This document shows positions 46,979-57,967 of a stretch of 64,000 nucleotides of DNA, one piece after another. The DNA comes from Codonopsis lanceolata (taxonomy: Eukaryota > Streptophyta > Magnoliopsida > Asterales > Campanulaceae). The notes beneath the pieces are model-generated. The model worked only from the letters and a program-made list of their open reading frames with translations, was not told the origin of the DNA and did no database searches. Numbering within the stretch: position 1 is the stretch's first letter; every line of letters starts with the position of its first letter. Both the position numbers and the translations under genes were made by a program. Location of the stretch: positions 11,895,350-11,959,349 of the forward strand of contig CM028378.1 of NCBI GenBank assembly GCA_013146195.2. Direction: 5' to 3'.

Positions 46979-47780
46979 GTATGATCAATGTGATTTTGGA
47001 GGAGGAACCTACCCTCACACAGCTCGAGAAACAAATATACTCTTTGTCAAAAGTGGTGGATTTTCCCCCAACTCTACAAAAAGGGGAGGAGTCTATTTAG
47101 TTCACTCGCAGCGAGATCGCGAGTACTGGTTTGGCCGGTGAACAATCATTGATTGTGTCGACCTTGGTAGATGGATGGATCGTGCACCTGATGCTCATGG
47201 AGACCGGAGCGTGCAGGGATGTCATGTACTACTCCTGCTTTTAGGCACTAGAATTGAAAGATGACCGCTTGAAGCCATATGCAGGGACTTTGGAGGCCTT
47301 CACCAACCACAAGGTGTCAGTCAAAGGCACAATTGAGTTGCATGTTTTGATTGGTGAAGGCAGTCATTCTAGAATGGAGAAAATCACTTTCATGGTGATT
47401 GATTTGAAATCCCCCTATAACATCATTTTGGGGTGCCGAGCATGACCAAATTCCTAATGGTGGCCTCCATTCCCCATCAGCAAGCAGAGTTTTACACCGA
47501 TCAGGGGGTAGGGGTCCTAAAGAGTCAGTCCCGGGCAGTGTTGGAGTATGTCAGGGACAACCAGAAGAAAAATCTGAAATTGACCTTGTCAACTGAAGAT
47601 CAAACCATCACGATCAGTCACAAGGAAAAATCTCACACAACCACGGGGCCAGTTCAGATTGCGATGGTCGATGAAACTTTTGCCCAGGACGAGCAGCATC
47701 AGCAGAGTCGAAGGGACATGTAAAGCGGGTAGATGATAGGGTCTTGGACCAGATTGATCAAAGGGAAACTCGAGCAGAGT
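46979..47780 (+). pseudogene. Protease domain of the Tat-like element (broken)
   Basis: LMETGACRDVMYYSCF stands where Tat proteases have a D-T-G-S-S-A-D-I-L-Y motif, so the catalytic Asp is Glu here. It is followed by a TAG, then LKPYAGTLEAF, and FMVIDLKSPYNIILG. A frameshift precedes TKFLMVASIPHQQAEFYTDQG. A linker region (VLDQIDQRETRAE) continues to about 47780, where the sequence switches to integrase. Confidence 0.65.
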
Positions 47781-47933
47781 GGGAAAAACTTTCTCTTAGT
47801 TGGGAAGGCCCTTTTCAAGTTGTCAGAGTGGTTATAGAAGGGACTCGTGCTTTGAACCAAGGAAGGCAGCGAGCTGAAGCATCCATGACATGCTGATCAT
47901 CTGAAAAGTATTACCGTTGAACAAAAATCGAGC
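47781..47933 (+). pseudogene. Integrase C-terminal remnant fused to the protease linker
   Basis: WEKLSLSWEGPFQVVRVV and the following G-T segment match the integrase C-terminal (GPY/F-like) region of Tat elements; a frameshifted HADHLK stands where relatives have a similar terminal motif. The preceding 3 kb or so of pol that should separate it from the protease is gone. Confidence 0.6.
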
Positions 47934-48662
47934 AGAGGGTGTAATTTTTTTTTTGCTTGGATGGTCGGTTGTACGATGGTGATTTTATGAAATAAATGAG
48001 CCCATTTGATATCCGTATTGTGTGTTCATTTTTTGTTTCGATTATGCCTTTCTTCACGAGCACGATATGTCTCTGCTCGTCCAAAAGGGTTGGTGTTCGA
48101 ACTTGGATCTTGGCTTATACCTAAGATCTTAAGTGGTTAGCGAGCTCAAATTTTAGCTTGTACCTAAAATATAAGCGGTTAGGTGAATTAGTTGCATTAA
48201 CGCACCAACTACCTTTTATCTCGATTATACCTTTTTCACGAGCACGGTATGTCTTTGCTCGGTGAAAAAGCGTTGGTGTTCGAGTTTGGATCTTAGTTTG
48301 TATCTAAGACCAAGTGGTGTAGCGAACCAGTTGTACTGGTGTCCATGCTCGCGAAAGTGAGCATGGGTTTTGAAAAAGTTCAATTGAAGAACAAGTGAAA
48401 TGCGACCTTGGATCTTGGCTTGTACCTAAGATCTCAAGTGGTTAGCGAGCTTGGGTTTTAGCTTGTACCTAAAATCTAAGCGGTCATGTGAGTTAGCTGC
48501 ACTAGCATATTAGCTCGGAATATCGAGCTGGCATGTAAAAATTTAGAAAAACTATGAAGCAAGAAACATAGTGGTATTCAAATAAAGTCAAAAAATATTA
48601 CATAAATTGTAACTTGTTCAGGAAAGAGAAACATGCATTGACTCGTAGGCCGAGAAAGGGTC
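47934..48662. repeat. Diverged repeats downstream of integrase
   Basis: Three or more copies of CTTGGATCTTGGCTT(G/A)TACCTAAGATCT-AAGTGGTTAGCGAGCT with a paired TTTTAGCTTGTACCTAAAAT-TAAGCGG lie at about 48105-48185, 48285-48330 and 48405-48485. CACGAGCA(C)GGTATGTCT(T/C)TGCTCG also repeats (48055 and 48235). No gene is seen. Confidence 0.6.
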
Positions 48663-51600
48663 CTAAGCATCAGAGGGAATTTCCAAGGGCTCAGAGGCAT
48701 TCCTCCTTTCTTCGGCACCAGCTTGCTCGCCCTCAAGGATGACTACCTCACCATTATCATCCTCGAAAGCATGAGTCGCCACGGTCATAGCCTCCTGAGA
48801 TCGGGCCATCCATATCTGGGTCATCAAGTCGGTCACCGTGGTCTTAGCGGCCTCATGAGGATTCCAAATAGGTAGCCCTTTTTGAACATCATATTGAGCA
48901 AGCAGAGCAAGCTTAGCTTCAGTATATGGCACCACTGCATGACTGGGGCGAGCAGAGGAGCAACATGGCGTGTTGACACCCCATTCTGCAAGTAGCTCGG
49001 GTTTCACCTCTATCCCATTGCTCGCTACCTGCCGAAGGACATGGTTTATTCCTTGGAGATAGTAGGGGTAGGTCTCATCCTCGATATGAGCCTTGAACTA
49101 AGCAGAAGCTTTATAGTCAGCAATGATGGCTCGCCTCTGTTCGTCGTTGGGCCGGGAAAGCTCCTCCCTAAGCTTCTTCACCTACTCAGCCGCCTCTACC
49201 TTTGCTTGCTCCAGTTGGTTCTTCGCTGCCCGAAGCTTTTTCCTCTCCTCGCTTATATTCTTAATGGCAATCTCTTTAGACTTTTCAGAGAAGTCGAGGT
49301 GGGAATCCAGAGTTTTCTTCTCCTCTTCAACCTTGGAGAGCTCAGTTACCTAGGAAGTGACAGTCTCCTCACTTAGCTTCAGCTCGGTGTGAAGAAAGTT
49401 AATTTGATCTTCTAAGTCTGTTTTTCTTGCCGGCCGGAGCACTGGAGGTGGTGAGATGCTCCACGACCCAGTCATAGTTTTTGTGGCCATCTGAAAGGGA
49501 AAAATACAAGTTCGGGTCAGAACAAGCCGAGTTCACTTAATTCTATGACCAAAGAAAGTAGTCCTTACCTCGGCCATGCACAACCCAATCTCTCCGACCA
49601 GGACCGAGCTCGCTTGCTCGATGCTCTTATTACGGAGCCCAGTGTGGCGGAGCCTTCTCAAAGCACCGAGCCTAGCGGGATGACCACCGCACTTATAGAT
49701 GTTGATTTTATTAAGGTCGGGCACATCGCCTATGTCGGCAATTAGCTTCACAGCTTTCTCGCGAGAATCGGGCATATGTAAATCATTTTTGTGCCATGAA
49801 GGCACCCGAGAGCCAGACACTGCCCTATGCTCATCTTTTTTGGTCCGCGACCTGGTTCTCCTTTCCTCTAGAGGGTCGACGATAGACCTCTTGCCCGAGG
49901 GCAGCTCGCAGCTGGGCATTATAGTTGGTGGAATGGTGATAGCAGGAGCGACCCTGCTAGTTTCGGTGCGGCCACGACTCGCTCCTCGCCCAGAGGATGC
50001 AATGGGAACCGTCGGAAGGGAGGCTGGCGATTGGATGGCTAGTTGAGTATTCCTTTTCGTGGCTCCCCTCTTCATGGCCTATCGAAATTTTGTGGTATCC
50101 TCGATTTGCCTCATGTCTGCAATTATTTTCAAAGGAAGAAATAGTTAGAGAATATTAGAGCAGAAATAATGTACAAGGAAAAAAGACAAAAGCAGGCAAA
50201 CCGGTCAGCGAGAAGGCATGAATACAACTGGTCCCAACCCGTTCACAGTCAGGGCATTTGTTGGGGAATCTTCTTCCATGGCAGCTACCCAGTATGGATG
50301 GGGATCTTCGGCATAAATAGTGACCCGGGGCTCTACCCTTTCCACGGGTCAACTGAGTACTCTGACCAGACGAATGAGGGTGGGGTCAGATGTAAGGGCT
50401 TCCCAGTCGAGTACCTAATCTTGCCCAACTCTGCCCTCTCTCACACTGAGCAGAGTCTTGAAGGCAAGGGCTATTCTTGGCTCTCCAGCTCGGAAAGCAT
50501 TCCTATCGTACTTGGGGATTTCCATGTTATGCAAGTACGGTGCAAAGGGCCATCCTACTCGAGGTTCAACGAGCAAGGCTTTCCTATCCCATGCTTCAAA
50601 TTTATTGGGACCGTCGCTGAGAAGCTTGGAGTAGTTGGGGTTGGAACGACCCATGATATGCCCATTTTTTTTATCCAACGAGAACAAGAAGAGTTTTCGG
50701 AACAATGTCATATCAGGCTCAAACCTGAGTAGCCTATAAGCTACGGTATATGCAATCAGGAACCTCATTGTGGTAAGGGTTAGATCGCAGGGGAGGGCAT
50801 TGTTATAGTGAATGACCTCAATGATGAAGGGGTTTAAAGAAAGCCTCAGACTGACCAAGAAGAAATCAAAGTAAAAGACCATACGGTCACCCTGATAGTT
50901 ATGGATGTCGTTTTTGATGTCCAAGTCGAAGGCTCTCACTCGATACTTTTTGGGTTCAATTTCTAGGGAGTAGAACCAGGTGGACACATCTTCCTCGCAG
51001 TTCAGGTCGTCCCATTTCAGAGAGGCTGGTTTATCGGCCATGGGTTTTTTACCTTTTCGGTGAGCAACCCTTTTCTTCCTTTCTCGAGGAGCACTTGTGC
51101 TGGGAGACTCAAACCCAGAGGGCCTATCCTCCTCGGTAGTCGCTTTCTCGTCATCAACGCCAACATGGTGATCCTTCTCCTGTTCATCCTCAACATTTGC
51201 ATCTTATTCCTTGCCGTAAGCAATCAGAGACTCTTGCTCGTGGATTTCAGGAACTTCACCAGGGGCCAAGGTCTCATCTTGTTTGGTCTCTTCAGAGCTT
51301 GATTCCGTGTCAAGGCTCTCCTCATGCTCGGATGAAACTCCATGGTCATAGTTGCGTCCTTCAATCTCTGAATCACTCTCTTCGCAAGAAGACATCCTAC
51401 AAGAATCGAGGAATACACATTAATTTCTGCCCGAAAGAACATGCGTAAATGAGGTAGAACCCTTGGTCAGGGTTTTACGTCTCAAACTAGTGTGCGGGGA
51501 ACCAGTTCACAATTTCCTCGATTCCTACCCATGCGTGTGCTTGAGTCGGTGCAAAAGTCAGAAAGGCCAATCGAGATGAACCCCAAAAGTCTAGATGGTG

Positions 51601-51905
51601 GATTTGTGAAAAAGCGACATCAAAACAGAAAGAGGGTAAAAAGAAATCATGAACCCTCAGATATCGGATAACAGAATATCCAGTGAGCATCGCTGAATCC
51701 TAAGGCTAGGGTCTAGCAGTGACGAATGAAGATGAAGTGAAAATAGGAAAGTAGTTCGGAGCAAAAAAGTTACCTGTTGAGATATTGGATCTTTGATGTT
51801 GACGAAGTCTGGTGGTTTGGTTTTCTTCTTTGACTCTTCAAGAATACACCGGCGATTCAGAGGCAATGAAGAAAGAAATGGGCTCGTAAATTGAGAGGGT
51901 TTGTG
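48663..51905 (-). pseudogene. Spliced antisense gene inside the Tat-like element (decayed)
   Basis: Minus strand. A TATA box (TATAAAA, 51941-51935) precedes an untranslated exon, a leader intron 51773-51397 (CAACAG|GTAACT...TTGTAG|G) and the ATG at 51395. Exon 2 (51396 to about 50202) encodes an acidic Ser/Glu-rich N-terminus, then from 51041 a 208-residue block with FFLVSLRLSLNPFI and YRLLRFEPDMTLFRKLF, resembling the putative gypsy-type transposon domain in plant Tat elements. Exon 3 (50116-49569) is Arg/Ser-rich. A clean intron 49568-49491 (GAG|GTAAGG...TTTCAG|ATG) joins phase 0 to exon 4 (49490-48663), a coiled coil ending EIPSDA. Stops at 51204, 50415, 50349, 50205, 50079 and three TAGs in exon 4 show decay. 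The donor of intron 2 is unclear. The role of such ORFs is unknown. Confidence 0.7.
51397..51773 (-). other. Leader intron of the antisense gene (377 bp)
   Basis: The donor is CAACAG|GTAACT and the acceptor CGATTCTTGTAG|G, one base before the ATG. ORFs reading through this interval are not used. Confidence 0.55.
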
Positions 51906-51934
51906 AAAAGAGCAAAAAAGGGAAGGGCATGTGC

Positions 51935-51941
51935 TTTTATA
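51935..51941 (-). promoter_or_regulatory. TATA box of the antisense gene
   Basis: TCTATAAAAGC on the minus strand, about 165 bp before the leader donor site, with CCCCTCACCCGG upstream. Its position fits a dedicated promoter inside the element, facing the opposite way from the LTR promoter. Confidence 0.55.
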
Positions 51942-52297
51942 GACCGGGTGAGGGGCAGAAGGGGAAGAGAAATTTCTAGATATGACTTCCTGGACACGTG
52001 GTGCTGGAACCGAGGCGTCACTTTTAATGCCACCTCATGAAAGATATACGCATACATCAACTTTTCAGCCTACAGTTGTGCTAGCCTATCATGTCAGCAC
52101 ACACCTTTCACCTGCCTGCCTTTCCAACCGTTGAAGTGATCCCTCACGTATCCACCACCATCGTGATTTCATTAATTTGATCCAAACAACGAGAAATGAT
52201 CAAGTCTTGCAACAACCAAATAATACATCTTTCATGAACATAGCGCTATGCTCCTCGCTCCACGCATGTGTGCTCGCCAGACAATGAGTAGGGGGTC

Positions 52298-54130
52298 TGT
52301 TTGTCCACAATTATGCTCAAATAGGCTAAGGGGGGGTGAATAGCCTATGATGCCATTTAAAAACTTTTCTTTTGGATACATTTAAAACGTAGTTTTAATG
52401 GCATCTGCAGTTTAACGTATTTGAGCATGTCTGCTGGTAGAGGCTAACGACAGACTTGCTCTAAGCAGAAGTATCAACTCTACCGGTAAACTGCTAGTTA
52501 AATCGAAAGCCAGTTATAAAGAGTTTAAGCAGCGGAAATAGAGAGGCTTTAGATTTGGAGAAATCTTAAGTGGCTGTACACAAATATATGATCAGAACAA
52601 CAACACACTTAATACTTCTTTCAAATGCAGAGTCAATGAGATCAATTAAAGAATAGCTTTTATAAAGATAAATCAATTTATAAAAGCTCATAGATATTTA
52701 AAGACTGAGGGATAAATTATATGTAAGACCATATGAATTTATTCAAAGATAAATTACAGATTACATCAACCTAAATATTCTATGTAAAGTTTCTGTCCTC
52801 GTCCTTTCAAGCCTTAATCTTTGCTTAATTATTCATAGATGAATCCTTAAGCAAAGAGGGCAATAGGAGACCAAAACGAGAAACTAATATGAGAAGATAA
52901 TTTTCAAGGTCGTTCAGATAAGAAATATCTGAACGATTGAGTGCAGAGCACTCGGCCTTCCATGATGAATGACTATTGCATAATCAACAACATTTGTATA
53001 TGAATACCAATTTGAAGATATGAATGCAATATCTACAGATAACTCTTCATCTTCTTTAGACATAATCTAAAATCAATCTTCAAATCGGTCAAAGATCTTG
53101 ATCTCTGTCTTTTGAAGTTTCTGATCTATCTCTTTTCTTCTCCAATCTTTTCTTCCTAGCAATCCACTGAGAGTGTCTTGCTAAGATCTGGATAGATTCA
53201 CTGCGATCTTCTATCGAGATCTGAGATGCGTTGGTGAGGACGATCTCGTTGTAGATCTCGTTATTTCTTTGAAGCTCTTGTGTGTCTCTATGTATATCAC
53301 TCTGTCTCTATGTTTTTGAAGAAGAGAAAGGATTCTTATATAGACTGGAGTCAATGATCGTTGAGAGATGAAGATTGATGTTTCTATCCGTTTAGAGATA
53401 TAGTTGTTGAAGTCTATCAGATAGAGATTTTTGTCCACAAGATCTTTGACTGTTTGAGTAAAGATTTAGTCCTGTAGATCTTGGAACTTGTTGTCTGTCA
53501 GACTGTATTGATAAGTCTCTGAAAAGTAGGTCTGATGTCTGATGCACTGTCAGGTGGTCTGTTCAATAAAGTAGTTTCTTTTGACTTTATCAGACCACGT
53601 GAGTGAGAGAAAGACTTGTAGCTTTAACTATGTCAGGCTTTATGAGGCTTGAACATATTTGTCTTGATTTGAACTACTTTAGTCTTTTCTCTGTAGCACG
53701 TGCAGAATCAGGTCTGCCAGTAGGATGTTCGGGCCAGTGGAGCAAGTCTTCTGTTTCAAGAGAACTGATGTCTACTGGTGCGAACAATCAACTTGTAGCA
53801 TGTCTGCCGGTGGTGAGTCTTCAAGATGTTCTGATCTTCTTATGACAAGTCTGCTGGTGACGAGTCTATTGAAGACTTTAGACATTACTGCAAGTTTGCC
53901 GGTGCTTAGTGCATATGAAGTGCTGGTCTGTTTGATCATCATGTAGGAAGGTAGGACTCGATTAGGCTGCACCTAATCTAAGACCTATGTGATGTCACAC
54001 GAGTTTCCACGCTAACCGGTACGCATACCTTTTAGCCACTAGTGATGACTCACTGTAATGGGAACAACCAAATCAACATATATAGAATATGCAAGGTGAT
54101 AAGTAAATTATCAAGAAGCATATTCCAACA
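52298..54130 (-). mobile_element. Solo LTR, 1,833 bp, copia-like, minus orientation
   Basis: On plus it runs TGTTTGTCCACAATT...GCATATTCCAACA; flanks are GGGTC and GGGCC, a 5-bp duplication with one change. On minus it starts TGTTGGAATATGC, and a TATA box CTATATAAGAATCC lies near 53343-53330, which sets the orientation. There is no coding domain and no second copy. It contains several copies of GTCTGC(T/C)GGT-type motifs (53714, 53870 and others). The insertion point is at the PPT/3' LTR border of the Tat-like element. Confidence 0.7.
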
Positions 54131-54132
54131 GG

Positions 54133-54734
54133 GCCACTAAGCTGCCTGGCCCAAAAGACCCAAACAACGGTCACGTGCCAAGCACGCCATCATCATTGTG
54201 ACGAGGGAATCACGTGCACTCATCATGGTACGAGCTCGACACCTAAGCGAGCATGGATAGATCCCTAGTCGCCCAGGCTTACTAAGCGAGGAGTCTCCTG
54301 CCCGCCGTCTGGGGCCAAGAGTGTAGCGAGCAGGGAGATGTCTCAGTGAGCATAGTCTGCCCCAAGGGGTATGTTAACGGTCATCCAGAACGTGGGGAGT
54401 TAATGCCGGGAAATCTACCCCCACGTTTTGGACGTGGCCCTGGTCGTGCCCCCTTTTCCCGCTTGCTCAGTTATAGCCCACTCCCTAGCCTTTAATTCTG
54501 GCACTATATAAACCCTTCTCCAACCAAGGGAGATGTACGTTCATAAATTTATAGACTGAAACTCTGTCAAAATATACTTGCATTTACTAGTTTACTGATT
54601 ATCTCATTGGAGTGTCTTTGCAGGGACATCCCCCACCTAGTTCACGTTTACTTTGGATTTCTTTGACAGATTTAAGCCACAAGTCATGGATAAATTGAAA
54701 GCCAGATATCTGATTCTCTTAGCCCAGTGTTTCC
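54133..54734 (+). repeat. Broken 3' LTR of the Tat-like element
   Basis: It aligns with the 5' LTR from AAGCTGCCTGGCCC (matching GAGCTGCGTGGTCC) to CCAGTGTTTCCACATAATT, where the LTR should continue TTGGATACATCA but switches to MITE sequence. The first few bases are altered or lost at the border with the solo LTR. Confidence 0.75.
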
Positions 54735-54903
54735 ACATAATTAAAGTAATATAAAAAAGTAAGGGTAAAATGGTAAAAATATTATTCTAAAAAGAATGTT
54801 TTAAATAGGACAATAACTTTAAGACGAACGAAAAAGAAAAGTTTTGGGACGAAGAATTACCAAAATAGACAAACATTAAGAGACAATACAATGTTTTTAA
54901 AAT
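54735..54903 (+). repeat. Second copy of MITE and flank found upstream of the Tat-like element
   Basis: From CATAATTAAAGTAATAT through GGTAAAAATATTATTCTAAAA and ACGAACGAAAAAGAAAAG to AAAATAGACAAACATTAAGA and GACAATA, this matches 44330-44495, including about 35 bp outside the MITE. The region 54904-55207 that follows is AT-rich and shows no gene. Confidence 0.85.
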
Positions 54904-55207
54904 CATTCGCTGGGACCAAGAATTAAGATATTCTTACATTGGTTTTCTATTATTTTCTTAATATAATATGATTAGTAAGCATTAAACTTTGAAATATACT
55001 ATTAGATCACCAAATAATTCAAAAGTAATTATCACATTACTAGATTCAAATTTAATAGTACAAACAATTATCCAATACCATTCTGAAGTTAGAAAAACAC
55101 AGCAATAGTCAATAGCTTTATACATCATAGGTTCATTGACTATTACAAAATTTAATACATAATTAAGTGATTCTAGATTGATTTTAATTTGTTTTTAAAA
55201 GGAAAAT

Positions 55208-57333
55208 TGTAATATCCTGATAATTTCCGTGTAAAACATTAAATTATAATAATTAAGATTATATTTAAATTGGGTTAATTAATCATTTTAGACCTATTTA
55301 GTAATTAATTGAATTGAGTCAGGCTTGGCCCACTTTTGACTAGATTTTAATTATAATCATTTATTAATATTACTAAATTAATTTATGGGCCCAGTTAACT
55401 TAGGTTTTCGGTTCGGGTTATGTATAAATAAAGTGAGAGGGGAGAGAAAACCCTTACCAATAATAAGAAGAAAATAATAATAATAAATTGCGGCAGCCGT
55501 TTTGAGCAAGGCGAGAGAGAAAGCGGAACGAGAACAACTTCTTTCTTTTTTGGAGAAGTCATTGGTAAGTCTTCATCCCTGTTTTTTCTTGGTGGTTGTG
55601 ATTATTAATGGTATTGATTGTGAAAGAAGAAAAGTATTGGTAATTAGGTATTTGAAAGTGAGTGAAGGAAAGAAAAATTAAAAGTATGTGTGTGTGTGTG
55701 TGTGTGCAGAATAGATGTCTGCGTGTGTCTTCAAAACAATAAAAAAAAAAAATGTGTGTGTGTGTGTGCAAAAGAGTAGATCTCTACCTATTGTAGAGAG
55801 ATTAGATGTTTCAGTTTAAATGTATGTATATATATATATACATAATAAAAGTCATATCGGTGGACTAAAAGAATAATACAAAACCGTAGGAAGACATGAA
55901 TGATACAAACAATGTGAAGATAGGATATTAGTTCATGTAATTTTTGTTTTTACAGAAAAAAAAATTGATATTGAATAGTATCATGTGGGTATACATTTTA
56001 TAAGTAAGGGTAAATTAATCTGATTACATGTTTGATAGGGTACTTGTCAAGAAAATAATTATGATTTAGTATTAAATTAAATTTTTGATTTAATATTAGT
56101 TAGTAACTTGTGTTACGTTGAAATTTTAGATTCAGGCAATCGAGTTTAATACGTGTTGGGGTTTATCGTTGCTAAGCATATCAAGGTAAGAGATTACGTT
56201 TCTTTTAGGTTCTTTGAAAAAGTATAAAAAAAATACTTTTAATGTTAGGCTTCCGCAAATTCTTGAAATTATTCGTTCTTTCATTTGCCATGTCCGACCT
56301 CATGTCGGTAGTTGCTTTGACTCCGTCGTTAGCTTTATTGAATATCTTCGTTATACTTTCGTTTTCGCAAATTTCATGTCTACTTTGATTTTCATGAAAT
56401 ATCCTTGTTATTGAGAAATTGCTCTGTATTTGTAAACCTTGTTCGGTATACCCTTTGGTATTAAAAATGACGAATTTTGATATGAATTACGTTTTAATAA
56501 TAGTACATTGATAGTACTATGCATGTTTTTGAAATTTATTATGATCACTAAGTATGAACAATCCGTCACGGAGATTTTCGTGACAATATTTGAAATAATT
56601 GAAATTTGCACAACTTGGCATGTGAGTGCGGTTATCCGGATATACCTTAATTTTGTACCCTTCGGGGGGATTTGTGTACCCTTCGGGGGATTCGTGTACC
56701 CTTCGGGGGATTTGTGTACCCTTCGGGGGATTTGGTTCTTGGTCAATAGACCCTTATGCGATCCTAATAAATATTTTTGAATCTTCAGTTATTACTAGCT
56801 GGTATGGGACAGCCAGTAAATGACAAACTTATTGATCCAAATTGTCTTGTTTGAACTCTCCATTTTTGTTTTAGAATTTATATTCTTGTCGATCGATACT
56901 TATCTTTGATTTTTTGCAAATTATCAAATTTCTAAATTTTGTTTTAACTTACAGCACGATTATTCTTTAAGTCACTCCTCCTTAGAAACCGGAGGGGCGA
57001 CGTATGATCTTACTGAGCCTTGTTCGCTCACCCTTCACAACCCTCTTCTTCCAGGTCGAAATTAAGGACAAAGCTTGAGGTAGAGGATACCATTGAAGGA
57101 ATCAAGACTTATAGAGCGAATTTATAAGTTTTGAAATTTATTGGAGACATAGTTAATTTTGGTAGACTTTGTTTCGAAATTTATTTTGGATGACTGTATT
57201 TTTTTAAATTGGAGATTTTTTTTGTAATTTCTGGTTGGGTGACGTTTGACTAGTCTTTACTTAAGTTTGAAATTATAGTGACGTGACCAAATTTGGGCCC
57301 ATGTAGTGGGATCCAAAGTTTTAGGGCGTTACA
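55208..57333 (+). repeat. 5' LTR of the chromovirus (2,126 bp)
   Basis: It starts TGTAATATCCTGATAATTTC and ends TTAGGGCGTTACA. A TATA-like GTTATGTATAAATAAAG lies at about 55418, after which the leader includes (TG)n tracts (about 55686-55706 and 55753-55767). Short ORFs inside are not genes. Confidence 0.9.
56655..56734 (+). repeat. 20-bp tandem repeat in the LTR, four units
   Basis: GTACCCTTCGGGGGATTTGT is repeated four times with single-base differences (GATTCGT; one unit with an extra G). The 3' LTR in this window ends just before the equivalent place, so copy number there is unknown. Confidence 0.9.
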
Positions 57334-57336
57334 GAT

Positions 57337-57349
57337 TGGTATCAGAGCC
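57337..57349 (+). other. Primer binding site of the chromovirus
   Basis: TGGTATCAGAGCC, three bases after the LTR, is the complement of the 3' end of plant initiator tRNA-Met. Confidence 0.9.
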
Positions 57350-57523
57350 TAGGCCTTAGATCCGGATGGTCTTAAGATTTAGGAACAATTAAGAATAAGA
57401 AGTGATACTACGATAGGATTATGATACTAGCATTAAGTTGTGATTATAGCTAAGTTATGATCTCACTGATGATTAAGAAATTATTATTTCGTTAAACTAA
57501 TATACTCGTGTTACTTGTAGGAA

Positions 57524-57967
57524 ATGGCGCGTAACAACACCAGTAGGGCAAAGGTCGCTCCACCCGTGATAGCTGCTAGAACAAGATTGAACACGATGCA
57601 CGATAGGGTAATCTAACTCGATGAAATTAACCATGTTTTGGAACAAGAGAACCAACTGCTAAGGAATGAGAACCAATTGCTAAGAAATGGTAATCAGACG
57701 CTAGTGGAGGAAAACGGAGCATTACTAGAACAAGTCAAGGGAATGATGAAGGCATTAGAGCTGGCACAAAATGTCTTGTTTAGACACTTTGACGAAATAG
57801 AAGATGCTAGGAGAGCCCACGCGGAAGTTGGAGCGAGGCTGAGCAACACCAACTTCTTGGCTAAGAATGTTTGGGACGCGGTCCAAATGGCCATGGATAA
57901 TGGACCAGTGGGGGAAGAAAATCCGGAAGACTTAGAGGATGATGAAGAGGAGACAGAAACTAGATAG
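57524..57967 (+). pseudogene. Small upstream ORF with coiled coil, chromovirus
   Basis: The ATG at 57524 opens MARNNTSRAKVAPPVIAART, and a TAA at 57614 interrupts the frame after 30 residues. The same frame resumes and is open to 57967. The second part has heptad-like repeats (NQLLRNENQLLRNGNQ), then a leucine-rich helix and an acidic tail (EENPEDLEDDEEE). No family is recognised with confidence. It lies between PBS and gag in its own frame, so it is either an extra ORF of this family or a separated piece of gag. The acidic tail and coiled coil suggest an oligomerising protein. Confidence 0.5.

Larger units (their letters stand above)
44512..54734 (+). mobile_element. Tat-like Ty3/gypsy deletion derivative with a spliced antisense gene
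   Basis: 5' LTR 44512-45133, PBS, gag and protease remnants (45204-47780), integrase C-terminal remnant (47782-47933), repeat region, antisense gene (51905-48663), PPT (about 52286-52295), then a broken 3' LTR (about 54133-54734) split at its start by a solo LTR (52298-54130). RT, RNase H and the integrase core are missing. Gag is homologous to that of the TR-GAG element at 20.4 kb. The 3' LTR lacks its last 15 or so bases and is joined to MITE sequence. Confidence 0.75.

Noticed and set aside
49041..50732. Plus-strand ORFs of 76-187 residues
   Set aside because: They are shadows of the antisense gene; the minus strand has the splice sites, promoter and domain matches.
56655..56734. Possible CRISPR-like array
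   Set aside because: Direct head-to-tail 20-bp units with no spacers, inside a plant LTR.
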